NCBI GenBank assembly: GCA_964598065.1 | Contig: CAZRAW010000003.1 | Span: 1-45,214, forward strand | Source: Sulfidibacterium sp964598065 | Lineage (GTDB): Bacteria; Bacteroidota; Bacteroidia; Bacteroidales; F082 | DNA length: 45,214 nt | Direction: 5' to 3' | In this document: positions 16,670 through 25,271 of the stretch, one piece after another | Layout: each line of letters begins with the position of its first letter | Position numbering within the stretch: position 1 is the stretch's first letter | Notes under the pieces: generated by a model | Seen by the model: the letters and a program-made list of their open reading frames with translations, nothing else | Databases searched by the model: none | Told to the model about the DNA's origin: nothing | Position numbers and translations under genes: made by a program

Positions 16670-16921
16670 TTATTTCTTTTTTGCAACTGCATTATAAATT
16701 ATGGCAATTATCAGACCGCCTATTGCACCGTCAACAAATCCCCATGCGGCGCCAATGATACCGCCCAGAAAAGTTGGCTTAAACCCAATATAAACTGAGG
16801 ACATTACTTCAACGATGTTTGCAGACCAGCCGAATATGGAGGCCCATCCGATAAACAACATACAAAATGACCATGCGACGCCAAGGCCGATTGCCAATCC
16901 TTTTACATTTAGCTTTTCCAT
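16670..16921 (-). CDS. small holin-like membrane protein
   Basis: This 83-residue protein has two hydrophobic segments: about 8-28 (GLAIGLGVAWSFCMLFIGWA) and about 52-77 (GGIIGAAWGFVDGAIGGLII). The tail is Lys-rich (KKK). Similar small proteins in Bacteroidota and archaea are annotated as bacteriophage holin because of topology. No phage genes are nearby, so the name is topological rather than functional. It precedes a lipid-methyltransferase-like gene on the same strand, which suggests a membrane context. Confidence is good that it is a real gene and low for function. Confidence 0.7.
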   Translation of the reverse strand: MEKLNVKGLAIGLGVAWSFCMLFIGWASIFGWSANIVEVMSSVYIGFKPTFLGGIIGAAWGFVDGAIGGLIIAIIYNAVAKKK

Positions 16922-16994
16922 TTTTCCCCTTCTCTTTTAAGTTTTTGATGACGCCTGAATCCACCGTCGGATTACGTACAAAGTCGGCTGTAAC

Positions 16995-17363
16995 TTAAAT
17001 TTTTGACTCAATATATTCTTTCAGAGCAACAGCATTATTCAGCCGCTCTTCCTTTGCGCTATAAAGAAATGTAACAATCCCCGCCTCAACTTCCGTCAGA
17101 ATATCCTCAACTTTTCCAGGGTTAGCCTCCATTTCGGCAAAATACCTGGTTTTGAATTCTGTCCACTTGGCAGGGTCATGTCCATACCAGCACCGTAGTT
17201 CTGTAGAAGGAGCAATTTCCTTTACCCAGAGGTCTACATTTGCTTTCTCCTTCGACAGCCCTCGCGCCCATAACCGGTCAACAAGAATACGACGTCCGTC
17301 TGCTTCTTCCGGCTCTTCGTACACTCTCTTAATGCGGATTGTGATTTGCCCTCTGTTCATCAC
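16995..17363 (-). CDS. DUF488 family protein (YeaO-like)
   Basis: This 122-residue protein of the DUF488 family has the tell-tale segment EEADGRRILVDRLWARGLSK (about 18-37), followed by WVKEIAPSTELRCWYGHDP (about 46-64). A YSAKE motif stands near the end (about 102-106), where related proteins have a conserved acidic residue. The biochemical role is unknown; some relatives are suspected nucleic-acid or metal-related proteins. There is no signal peptide. Two consecutive ATG codons make the start ambiguous by one residue. It precedes the holin-like gene by 73 bases. Confidence 0.88.
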   Translation of the reverse strand: MMNRGQITIRIKRVYEEPEEADGRRILVDRLWARGLSKEKANVDLWVKEIAPSTELRCWYGHDPAKWTEFKTRYFAEMEANPGKVEDILTEVEAGIVTFLYSAKEERLNNAVALKEYIESKI

Positions 17364-17735
17364 TCAGTTATGTAAAAATATGATTAAACGGTAAATATAC
17401 ATAATAATGAACATACATGGCAACAAGAAAATAAAGATTAAGAAGACCATACCTCCGGGTGGAGAAAACAACAACTTTTTATCATCGAAGGAAAAAAAAC
17501 CGAGCTGTTTCCATTCTTTCCGGACAAAGGGTTAAGCTTGGGAAACGTTTCATCCTAACTGACAGGCTATTCAGACTAACATAAACCAAATCCCGTTTCC
17601 CATTCCCGATATAACAAGAAGTTTTTCCTGCTTTTGTGGCAAAATAGAAATATTCTAATTAAAATTTCTATTGATTTCTTGACCTTATCTTATATCTTTG
17701 CAACACTTTTTAGAAATGCTCAATAACAATAAAAA
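17364..17735. other. divergent promoter region, no gene
   Basis: This 372-base spacer separates the minus-strand DUF488 gene from serC. The serC promoter occupies its right end (17671-17700). Toward DUF488, a TATTTTTA sequence on the minus strand (one mismatch to the -7 consensus) lies near 17372-17379. No ORF, tRNA or strong terminator is visible in the rest. Confidence 0.5.
17671..17700 (+). promoter_or_regulatory. promoter of serC
   Basis: TTG at 17671-17673, 19 bases, then TATCTTTG at 17693-17700: a full match to the Bacteroidota -33/-7 consensus with ideal spacing. The start codon lies 35 bases downstream. This is the clearest promoter in the window. Confidence 0.75.
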
Positions 17736-18806
17736 ATGAAAAAACATAATTTTTATGCAGGGCCATCCATACTACCGGAGGTTACCCTGAAAAAAACGGC
17801 AGAAGCCATTCACGACTTCGCCGGTACCGGTATTTCTTTAATGTCCGTTTCGCATCGTAGCAAAGAGTTTGTGGCCGTTATGGATGAGGCACAACAACTT
17901 TTTAAGGATTTGCTGAACATCCCCGAAGGATATTCCGTTCTTTTCCTCGGAGGTGGAGCCAGCACGCAGTTTGCCATGATTCCTTATAATCTGCTCGGCA
18001 AAAAAGCCGCTTACCTAAATACGGGGGCATGGTCAACAAAAGCCATTAAAGAAGCCAAACTGTTTGGCGAAGTGGATGTGGTTGCTTCTTCGGAAGACAA
18101 AAATTTCACCTACATTCCTAAAGGATATACCATTCCGGAAGATGCTGATTACTTTCATATTACAACCAACAACACCATTTATGGTACGGAAACCAAAATT
18201 GATTTGGATGTGCCGGTTCCGTTGGTTGCCGACATGTCGTCCGATATTTTAAGTCGCCCGGTTGACATTTCCAAATACGTCCTGATTTATGGTGGTGCAC
18301 AGAAAAATCTTGCTCCGGCCGGAGTTACTTTTGTTATCATCCGTGATGATATTTTGGGTAAAGTTGACCGTCCGATTCCTACCATGCTCAACTACAAAAC
18401 ACATATCGACAAGGGTAGCATGTTTAACACACCTCCGGTATTTGCTGTCTTTGCGCTATTGCAGACTTTGCGCTGGCTGAAAGAATTGGGTGGTGTGGAA
18501 GAGATGCATCGCATCGACGAGAAAAAAGCTGCACTGCTTTACGGCGAAATCGAACGCAATACTTTCTTTAAAGGTACTGTCAATAAAGAAGACCGCTCGC
18601 TGATGAATGTCTGCTTTGTGATGAACGACGGCATGGAAGACAAGGAAAAAGCTTTTCTTGATTTTGCCACTGCTAAAGGTATGGTAGGCGTCAAAGGTCA
18701 CCGCTCGGTAGGCGGATTCCGTGCTTCGCTCTACAATGCTCTTCCCATGGAAAGCGTAGAAGCACTCGTTGCTTGTATGAAAGAATTTGAACAAACCAAC
18801 AAATAA
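17736..18806 (+). CDS. serC: phosphoserine aminotransferase
   Basis: SerC is the PLP enzyme that converts 3-phosphohydroxypyruvate to phosphoserine, the second step of serine synthesis (also usable in B6 synthesis). The 356 residues match the family length. The N-terminus has the typical NFYAGPSILPEVTL (residues 5-18). The SHRSKEF phosphate-binding segment is at about 40-46. The PLP lysine is K190 in YGGAQKN, and KGHRSVGGFRASLYNA near the C-terminus (about 324-339) contacts substrate phosphate. It has its own strong promoter and is followed by serA after 53 bases. Confidence 0.97.
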   Translation: MKKHNFYAGPSILPEVTLKKTAEAIHDFAGTGISLMSVSHRSKEFVAVMDEAQQLFKDLLNIPEGYSVLFLGGGASTQFAMIPYNLLGKKAAYLNTGAWSTKAIKEAKLFGEVDVVASSEDKNFTYIPKGYTIPEDADYFHITTNNTIYGTETKIDLDVPVPLVADMSSDILSRPVDISKYVLIYGGAQKNLAPAGVTFVIIRDDILGKVDRPIPTMLNYKTHIDKGSMFNTPPVFAVFALLQTLRWLKELGGVEEMHRIDEKKAALLYGEIERNTFFKGTVNKEDRSLMNVCFVMNDGMEDKEKAFLDFATAKGMVGVKGHRSVGGFRASLYNALPMESVEALVACMKEFEQTNK

Positions 18807-18859
18807 CAGGGAAACCCTGTTTGACTGTTTTTTAAGTACTAATTAAACCTTTTTGAACT

Positions 18860-19780
18860 ATGACAAAAGTTCTTGTTGCCACGGTGAAGCCTTTTGCAGA
18901 AGCTGCCGTGAATCAGATTAAATCCACTTTTGAAAAAACCGGATACGATTGTAGTTTTTTTGAAAAATATGAAAGTCAGGATGATTTAAAGAAGGCGGTG
19001 GCCGATGCCGATGCCCTCATCATCCGCAGCGACAAAATTACTGAAGAAATCATGGACGCCGCACCAAAACTGAAAATTGTGGTTCGTGCCGGCGCCGGTT
19101 TTGACAATGTTGACCTTGCCGCTGCCACTGCCCGCAACATTGTAGTGATGAATACGCCCGGACAAAATTCGAATGCAGTGGCCGAGCTGGTTTTGGGAAT
19201 GATGGTTTTTCAGGCCCGAAATCATTTTAACGGGAAACCGGGAACCGAACTGAAAGGAAAAAAGCTCGGTATCCAGGCTTACGGCCATGTGGGTAAAAAC
19301 GTAGCCCGCATTGCTAAAGGTTTCGGTATGGAAGTCTTTGCTTTCGATCCTTTTGTTGATAAAGCGGACATCGAAGCCGACAGCGTAAACGTTTTTGATA
19401 ATGTAGAAGAGATGTATAGCACCTGCGATTACGTCAGCCTGCACATCCCTGCCAATAAATACACTATTAAATCCATCAACTACGAACTCCTCTCAAAAAT
19501 GAAAGAAGGCGCTACACTAATAAACACAGCGCGCAAAGAGGTGATTGATGAAGATGGTCTGTTGGAGATGTTTAACAATAGAAACGATTTCAGTTACATC
19601 GCGGATATTGCTCCCGGCAACCGGGAAGACATTGAAAAGGAATTTGGCAACCGCTGCTTTTTCACACCCAAAAAAATGGGGGCACAGACAGCCGAAGCCA
19701 ATATCAATGCCGGCATAGCCGCTTCAAACCAGATTATTGCCTTTCTTGAAAAGGGCGTCACAACTTTTAAAGTAAACTAA
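18860..19780 (+). CDS. serA: D-3-phosphoglycerate dehydrogenase (short form)
   Basis: SerA oxidises 3-phosphoglycerate, the first step of serine synthesis, and follows serC. The 306 residues include the substrate and NAD domains but no C-terminal ACT domain, so classical serine feedback through ACT is unlikely. RAGAGFDNVDL is at about 75-85, NTPGQNSNAVAELVLG at about 98-113, and the nucleotide loop KLGIQAYGHVGKNVA at about 134-148 is a degenerate GxGxxG. The conserved Arg region (NTARKEVIDEDGL) is present at about 221-233. Where most homologues have a catalytic His in a TPHIG motif, this has FFTPKKMGAQT (about 270-280). I recall the same substitution in Bacteroides SerA. Confidence 0.93.
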   Translation: MTKVLVATVKPFAEAAVNQIKSTFEKTGYDCSFFEKYESQDDLKKAVADADALIIRSDKITEEIMDAAPKLKIVVRAGAGFDNVDLAAATARNIVVMNTPGQNSNAVAELVLGMMVFQARNHFNGKPGTELKGKKLGIQAYGHVGKNVARIAKGFGMEVFAFDPFVDKADIEADSVNVFDNVEEMYSTCDYVSLHIPANKYTIKSINYELLSKMKEGATLINTARKEVIDEDGLLEMFNNRNDFSYIADIAPGNREDIEKEFGNRCFFTPKKMGAQTAEANINAGIAASNQIIAFLEKGVTTFKVN

Positions 19781-19866
19781 TTTATTAATCAAAATAACTT
19801 ACCCCCATCAGGGGCTCTGCTATTTCGTAAGAATGGCATGACAACTGTTTTTAAATAAACAAAATT

Positions 19867-20409
19867 ATGATGTACAACGAAAATAAAAATGAAGAGAAAA
19901 GCGGACAGACAGAGAAACAAGAACGTCCCGGAACATTTTTTCGCTTTGAAGACTTGCGTATTTACCATAAGTCACTGGATTATGTAACCTGGTTACAGGA
20001 TGTAACCATGCTGTTTCCCGAAAGTGATAAATCACAACTTGCTGTGCGATTTAACGATTCGGCCCGCAACATTGCTCTTTATATTGCTGAAGGCTCCGCC
20101 CGCAATAAAACACAATTTATATATTATCTGCGCATGGCCAAAAGTGCCATCCGCCAGTGCATGGTCTATACCACACTCTCTTACGGACTGAATATTATGA
20201 GCGAATCGCATGAGGATGAGTCGCGAACCCAGCTGATGGAAATGACCAAAATGGTGGGCGCCCTCATCTCCTCGCTTCAGCGTTCGCTGAACAACCACGG
20301 AAACTACAACAACGGATATCACAATCATAACAACGGCAACGGACAATACAACAACGAGCCCATGCCGCAGGATCCCAATATCCGCTCTGATTATTTGCCT
20401 GAAGATTAA
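19867..20409 (+). CDS. four-helix-bundle protein (S23/IVP family)
   Basis: The 180 residues contain the four-helix-bundle domain first seen encoded in 23S rRNA intervening sequences. FRFEDLRIYHKSLDYV (about 26-41), DSARNIALYIAEGSARNKTQ (about 62-81) and FIYYLRMAKSAIRQCMVY (about 82-99) are typical. The last about 45 residues are a low-complexity tail rich in Asn, Gly, Tyr and His (NNGYHNHNNGNGQYNN). Here it is a protein gene in the serine cluster, not inside rRNA. Its function is unknown, though these proteins are thought to bind nucleic acid or form oligomers. It ends before a strong terminator. The start may be 19867 or 19870. Confidence 0.85.
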   Translation: MMYNENKNEEKSGQTEKQERPGTFFRFEDLRIYHKSLDYVTWLQDVTMLFPESDKSQLAVRFNDSARNIALYIAEGSARNKTQFIYYLRMAKSAIRQCMVYTTLSYGLNIMSESHEDESRTQLMEMTKMVGALISSLQRSLNNHGNYNNGYHNHNNGNGQYNNEPMPQDPNIRSDYLPED

Positions 20410-20422
20410 GAAATACTTTTAT

Positions 20423-20459
20423 ATTCGGCTTGCTTCTCACTGCAGGCCGAATTTTTTTT
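20423..20459 (+). terminator. intrinsic terminator after the S23-type gene
   Basis: ATTCGGCTTGC at 20423-20433 pairs with GCAGGCCGAAT at 20442-20452 (11 pairs, one G-U), with an 8-base loop and a T-run at 20452-20459. It lies only 13 bases after the four-helix-bundle stop and 19 bases before the DUF1015 start, so it could also act as an attenuator for the downstream gene. Confidence 0.8.
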
Positions 20460-20478
20460 CTCATTAAAAGAGGATATT

Positions 20479-21726
20479 ATGGCAGTTTTAAAGCCTTTCA
20501 AAGGACTCAGGCCACCCAAAAAACTGGCGGAAAAAGTCGCTTCCCGCCCCTACGACGTACTGAGCTCAAAAGAAGCCCGTATCGAAGTAACCGGCAATCC
20601 CTATTCGCTGCTGCATATCATTAAGCCGGAAATTGACCTGCCGGAGGATACCAATCTTTACAGCGAAGCTGTTTATCAAAAAGCCAAAGAGAATTTTGAG
20701 AAATTCAAGGCCGAAGGCTGGCTGAAACCGGACGATGACGAATACCTTTATATCTATGCCCAGACCATGTACGGTAAAACGCAGTATGGTGTGGTAGGCT
20801 GTGCCAGCGTAGACGATTACATGAACAATGTGATTAAAAAACACGAACTGACGCGTAAAGACAAAGAAGAAGACCGCATGAAACATGTGCGTGCGACAAA
20901 CGCCAACATGGAACCGGTATTTTTCACCTATCATGCCATCGACGAAGTCGATAAAATTGTAGCCGACTTTGTAAAAAATAATGCGCCGGAATACGATTAT
21001 ATCTCTGACGATAATTTCGGTCATCATTTCTGGATCATTCGCAACAAGAAAATTATTGACCGGCTGGTGGAATTATTTGCCACCCTCCCCTGCACTTATG
21101 TGGCTGATGGTCATCATCGTACGGCTGCTGCCGCTTTGGTCGGAAACGAAAAACGTCAAGCCAATCCTAACCACGTCGGCAACGAAGAGTATAACTATTT
21201 TCTCGCCGTACATTTTCCGGCTAACCAGCTGACCATTATCGATTACAACCGGGTTATCAAAGACCTTAACGGAATGACAAAAGAAATGTTGTTGGAAAAA
21301 CTGGCCGCTTCGTTCAATATTCGGGAAGTTGGACCGGAAATTTACCGTCCTGACAGACTACACAATTTCTCTATGTATCTTGATGGCATGTGGTACTCGC
21401 TGACAGCCAAAAGAGACACTTACGACGACAGTGATCCTGTTGGCGTGCTGGATGTAACCATTCTTACGCATGAGGTATTCACTCCGTTGTTCAATATTAA
21501 GGATTTACGCACAGACAAACGTATTGATTTTGTAGGTGGTATTCGCGGCCTTTGCGAGCTGAAAAAAATTGTTGACAGTGGTGAAATGGCTGTTGCTTTT
21601 GCGCTCTATCCTGTCAGCATGGATCAACTGATAAATATTGCCGACAGTGGCAAAATCATGCCACCCAAGACCACTTGGTTTGAGCCCAAGCTCCGGTCAG
21701 GGCTGGTAGTTCACGAACTGGACTAA
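20479..21726 (+). CDS. DUF1015 family protein
   Basis: The 415 residues belong to DUF1015 (COG4198), widespread and often beside serA/serC in Bacteroidota. The family hallmarks are FKGLRPPKKLAEKVASRPYD (about 6-25), NPYSLLHIIKPEIDLP (about 40-55) and YVADGHHRTAAAALV (about 212-226), a nuclease- or phosphatase-like HH motif. PVGVLDVTILTHEVFTPLF is near 321-339. No signal peptide or membrane segment is seen. The biochemical activity is unknown; repeated linkage to serine synthesis suggests a role in serine or phosphoserine metabolism. It begins 19 bases after a terminator and ends just before another. Confidence 0.9.
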   Translation: MAVLKPFKGLRPPKKLAEKVASRPYDVLSSKEARIEVTGNPYSLLHIIKPEIDLPEDTNLYSEAVYQKAKENFEKFKAEGWLKPDDDEYLYIYAQTMYGKTQYGVVGCASVDDYMNNVIKKHELTRKDKEEDRMKHVRATNANMEPVFFTYHAIDEVDKIVADFVKNNAPEYDYISDDNFGHHFWIIRNKKIIDRLVELFATLPCTYVADGHHRTAAAALVGNEKRQANPNHVGNEEYNYFLAVHFPANQLTIIDYNRVIKDLNGMTKEMLLEKLAASFNIREVGPEIYRPDRLHNFSMYLDGMWYSLTAKRDTYDDSDPVGVLDVTILTHEVFTPLFNIKDLRTDKRIDFVGGIRGLCELKKIVDSGEMAVAFALYPVSMDQLINIADSGKIMPPKTTWFEPKLRSGLVVHELD

Positions 21727-21731
21727 GGAAT

Positions 21732-21759
21732 AAAAAAGCCGTAGACTGCGGCTTTTTTT
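21732..21759. terminator. bidirectional terminator between convergent genes
   Basis: AAAAAAGCCG at 21732-21741 and CGGCTTTTTT at 21749-21758 form an exact 10-bp stem with a 7-base loop. A-tract and T-tract on opposite sides let it terminate both the DUF1015 transcript and the minus-strand ATPase gene that ends at 21784. Confidence 0.85.
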
Positions 21760-21783
21760 ATTGGACACAAATCGGGAAGCTGT

Positions 21784-23124
21784 CTATCCGATTTTATCCT
21801 GAAGCACCTTATCTATCTGCCCGACCAAATAGAAAGGTACATTCAGTAGCTTAAACCTCTTTCCCTGAATAGTTTTTGCATCCTCCACCCTGAACTTGCC
21901 GGAATAAATCCGGACAGCCCAATCGTGTGGCGCTTCATCAACAAACCTGAGCAGGGAGCGTAATCTGCCCGTTGTTCCTGACTTTACTTCAATGGGGATA
22001 ACCATATCCTTCCAGGAATATACATAATCCACTTCGGCCTGGGCATTGATGTTTTTCGGCACCCAGAAGTTCAGCTTCGACCGAACCGAAGGCATCCTGA
22101 CCAATAATTCCTGCCCGGCAATGTGCTCGGCAATCCTACCCTTAAAGACCTGGTCTATTTGCCGCGACAAGATAAGTTCCTTTTGCAAACCGGCCGAATG
22201 ATTCACAATTCCGGTATCCAGCATCAGTAATTTGGGCGACATCCGTAACTTTTCCTCCAACGGCAACCTCACCTTCGTAACAGGATAAACCAATTGTAGC
22301 AACATAGCCTTTTCCAGTACCCTGAAAGCCTCGCCCATTTCGCGCGAGCGATAAGGTGAATCACCAAACTTCTCAAAAGTTATCCTGCTACCGGCATATC
22401 GAAAAGCAGAACCGATTATGTAGCGAATAACCCGGGCCATTGTGTCGTTACGGGCATACTTCTCCACATCATCCTGATATGAAATAATCAGTCGCTCGTA
22501 AATCCGGTTCAGCCGGTTGTAATCCCTGTATTCAAGAAAATCCCTGATGACCTCAGGCATCCCTCCGAGAACCGTGAATTGCCAAAACAACTTGTTCAAC
22601 TTAGCATGAGCATAATACGGGACATAGGCTTCCTGTACAATATCCAGACTCTTAGTCTCTTCTAAAGCAGACAGAAATTCACCGAAAGAACAAGGCCGTA
22701 CGGGAAGATAATCCACCCGCCCCACCGGAAACGAAATCGTCCTGTCAATCAACGATTCAAGAAGAGAACCAGCAGCAATAACATACAAATCCTTAGCCTC
22801 TTCATAAAAATAACGTAACAGAGCAACAGCCTTCGGACTGTTTTGAATCTCATCAATAAACAAAAGCGTCTTTCCACCACGCCTGTCAGCATCCTTCAAA
22901 TAGAAGACAGCCTCCAGAACCTCTTGAATCGTCCCTGATGTATCAAAAACATTCCGGTCTTCTTCCTTTTCAAGATTCAAATAGACATACTGCCTAAAAT
23001 ATTGCGAAAAAAGCTTCACAATCGTCGTCTTTCCCGTTTGCCTGGCACCTCGCAACACAAGTGGTTTGCGGTCCTTTTCCCTTGACCACTCCAGCAAATC
23101 TTCAATAATGGTCCTGTTAAACAT
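21784..23124 (-). CDS. DUF4143 AAA ATPase
   Basis: This 446-residue protein is an AAA ATPase with a C-terminal DUF4143 domain, a family common as accessory genes and sometimes linked to defence or toxin-like roles, but mostly uncharacterised. The start at 23124 gives the usual MFNRTIIEDLLEWSREKDRK opening. Walker A RGARQTGKTT is near 25-34 and Walker B LLFIDEIQNSPK near 89-100. Motif AAGSLLESLIDR, which follows strand 4, is near 124-135. The C-terminal half includes KLNFWVPKNINAQAEVDYVY with the endonuclease-like IEVKSG (about 381-386). A longer reading to 23151 is possible. A very AT-rich region lies upstream. Confidence 0.88.
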   Translation of the reverse strand: MFNRTIIEDLLEWSREKDRKPLVLRGARQTGKTTIVKLFSQYFRQYVYLNLEKEEDRNVFDTSGTIQEVLEAVFYLKDADRRGGKTLLFIDEIQNSPKAVALLRYFYEEAKDLYVIAAGSLLESLIDRTISFPVGRVDYLPVRPCSFGEFLSALEETKSLDIVQEAYVPYYAHAKLNKLFWQFTVLGGMPEVIRDFLEYRDYNRLNRIYERLIISYQDDVEKYARNDTMARVIRYIIGSAFRYAGSRITFEKFGDSPYRSREMGEAFRVLEKAMLLQLVYPVTKVRLPLEEKLRMSPKLLMLDTGIVNHSAGLQKELILSRQIDQVFKGRIAEHIAGQELLVRMPSVRSKLNFWVPKNINAQAEVDYVYSWKDMVIPIEVKSGTTGRLRSLLRFVDEAPHDWAVRIYSGKFRVEDAKTIQGKRFKLLNVPFYLVGQIDKVLQDKIG

Positions 23125-23771
23125 CTCTCTATTAGTTTTAATCCGCCACAAAGGTACAATATTTTGTTATAATTAGCAACTTAAATTATTATTTTTTGTA
23201 ATATAATATAAGTTAAATCAATTATATTTGTAATAAATATCGATATATATTTAGAAATTATTGTAATATATTATAGGTTATTTTATGAATTATTGTAACG
23301 ATTAATAAGATAAAATCAACAATTGTCGTCTTAATTAATAATATAATTTCTAAGATACACCATCCGGGTGGCAGGATAATATCCATAAAGAATACCTTTG
23401 CAATTGGATAATAAAAGTCAATAAATAGATACTGCCTATAAAATCAGCGAGCTTCGTTATACTCGTTTTTCATACCAGTCATCCCGATTGTGCTTTTTGT
23501 TGGTTTTTAAAATAAGAACCTTACAAAAGCTATATCTGGACTCCTGATACTCAAAACTCGCAAGCCTTGTTGGCGAACTTTCTATTCCAGACTCTTGACA
23601 ATATGGACAGACACTAAATAGCCCTCTCTCGCAATTTCTTAACACATTTTAACCCCATATTGGCATCTTCTTCATACCTTTGTGACGAAAATTTAGAATT
23701 CAGAAATATAGCATATAAATTCTATAATTCCACTTCTAACTTCTATAATCAGAATTCAAAAATCAAAAATC
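23125..23771. other. AT-rich spacer with TTGTAAT repeats
   Basis: This stretch of about 650 bases has no supported gene. Positions 23160-23350 are strikingly AT-rich. TTGTAAT occurs at 23196-23202, 23228-23234 and 23271-23277, with TTGTAAC at 23293-23299. These may be regulator sites upstream of the minus-strand ATPase gene. The minus-strand frame at 23457-23645 is open but unremarkable. The right end contains the pepD promoter. Confidence 0.5.
23675..23682 (+). promoter_or_regulatory. -7 box for pepD
   Basis: TACCTTTG is an exact -7 match, 89 bases before the ATG at 23772, implying a leader of about 80 bases. The T-rich 23646-23650 stretch is a weak -33 candidate. Confidence 0.45.
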
Positions 23772-25235
23772 ATGAATGAAGCAATATTAAATCTGGAGCC
23801 AGCCAAAGTCTGGTACTTTTTCAAAGAGATTCTCAACATTCCCCGTCCTTCTAAAAAAGAGGGAAAAATTATAGAATATCTGCTGCGTTTCGGGAAAGAA
23901 CGCAGACTGGAAACACTTCAGGATGAAGTAAATAACGTGCTGATTCGCAAACCTGCCACCCCCGGCATGGAAAACCGGAAACCGGTTGTCCTGCAAAGCC
24001 ATATCGATATGGTTTGTGAGAAAAACAGCGACAGAGTCCATGATTTTGAAAACGATCCTATCGAAGCACACATCGAAGACGGCTGGGTTACTGCCGATGG
24101 AACCACCCTTGGCGGCGACGACGGCATTGGCATAGCTACGGAACTGGCTCTGCTTGACTCCGACGACATTGAACATGGCCCTATCGAGTGCCTGTTTACC
24201 GTGGACGAAGAAACCGGCCTTACCGGCGCTTTCGGACTGAAACCGGGTTTCCTGAAAAGTGAAATCCTACTGAACCTCGACTCGGAAGACGAAGGACAAC
24301 TTTACATTGGCTGTGCAGGCGGTCAGGATACACTCGCCTGGCTCCCTTACCAAAAGCAGGCTGTTCCCAATGGTTATGAAGCACTGAAAATCAGGGTTTC
24401 TGGCCTGAAAGGTGGACACTCCGGAGATGATATCAACAAGGGACGCGCCAATGCCATCCAGCTCCTGAACCGCTTTTTGTGGACATACAAAGATAAATTC
24501 GACATAAAACTCTCCCTTTTCGATGGTGGCAACCTGCGCAATGCTATTGCCCGCGAAGCTTATGCTATAGCGGTGATTCCAAAAGGAAAAGCTCCACTCG
24601 TTATTTCTGAAGCCAAAGGTTTCGAAGAGATGTGCCAAAATGAGTATCACGCCACTGAACCGGGACTGAGTTTCTCGGTAACAGAAACCGACATGCCCGA
24701 AACGGTTATCGATGACAACGATTTTATCAAACTAATCAACACGCTGTACGCCTGCCCCCACGGCGTCATTGCCATGTCGCAAGACATTCCGAATTTTGTG
24801 GAAACCTCCACTAACCTCGCTTCCGTGAAGTTTGAGGATGAAAATATTCTTATCACCACCAGCCAACGCAGCTCGGTAGAGTCTGAAAAAGACGATGTTA
24901 CCAACAGAGTGGTGAGCGTTTTTAATCTCGCCGGAGCACGCAGTGAAACATCCGATGGCTATCCGGGCTGGACGCCCAATCCCAATTCCGAAATTATGGA
25001 GCTGACCAAAAGAACCTACAAGAAACTTTTTGATGTGGAACCTAAAGTACTGGCCATCCATGCCGGTTTGGAATGTGGCCTTATCGGCGATAAATATCCC
25101 GAAATGGATATGATTTCCTTTGGTCCGACACTCCGTGGCGTACACTCGCCGGACGAAAAGCTGGAGATTGCCTCGGTGGAAAAATTCTGGACTTTAACAC
25201 TTGAAGTATTAAAAAACATTCCCGTTAAGGAATAA
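23772..25235 (+). CDS. pepD: aminoacyl-histidine dipeptidase (PepD, M20)
   Basis: PepD hydrolyses Xaa-His and other dipeptides in the cytoplasm with a two-zinc M20 centre. The 487 residues match the family. Metal-binding HIDMVCEKN is at about 78-86, and GGDDGIG (second ligand) at about 116-122. The catalytic Glu pair is in TVDEETGLTGAFGL (about 142-155), and the dimerisation GHSGDDINKGRANAIQLLN is at about 216-234. The C-terminal ligand region has AIHAGLECGLIG (about 431-442) and ISFGPTLRGVHSPDE. No signal peptide is seen. It stands alone, with a long leader. Confidence 0.95.
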   Translation: MNEAILNLEPAKVWYFFKEILNIPRPSKKEGKIIEYLLRFGKERRLETLQDEVNNVLIRKPATPGMENRKPVVLQSHIDMVCEKNSDRVHDFENDPIEAHIEDGWVTADGTTLGGDDGIGIATELALLDSDDIEHGPIECLFTVDEETGLTGAFGLKPGFLKSEILLNLDSEDEGQLYIGCAGGQDTLAWLPYQKQAVPNGYEALKIRVSGLKGGHSGDDINKGRANAIQLLNRFLWTYKDKFDIKLSLFDGGNLRNAIAREAYAIAVIPKGKAPLVISEAKGFEEMCQNEYHATEPGLSFSVTETDMPETVIDDNDFIKLINTLYACPHGVIAMSQDIPNFVETSTNLASVKFEDENILITTSQRSSVESEKDDVTNRVVSVFNLAGARSETSDGYPGWTPNPNSEIMELTKRTYKKLFDVEPKVLAIHAGLECGLIGDKYPEMDMISFGPTLRGVHSPDEKLEIASVEKFWTLTLEVLKNIPVKE

Positions 25236-25271
25236 GATTCCTGTCTGTCTTTTCAGCGATAACTAACTGAG

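Noticed and set aside
16670..16921. Holin-like gene considered as evidence of a prophage
   Set aside because: No lysin, structural or integrase genes are nearby; topology alone is not enough.
23457..23645. Minus-strand open frame of 62 codons in the AT-rich spacer
   Set aside because: No family features, no promoter and atypical composition; most likely chance.
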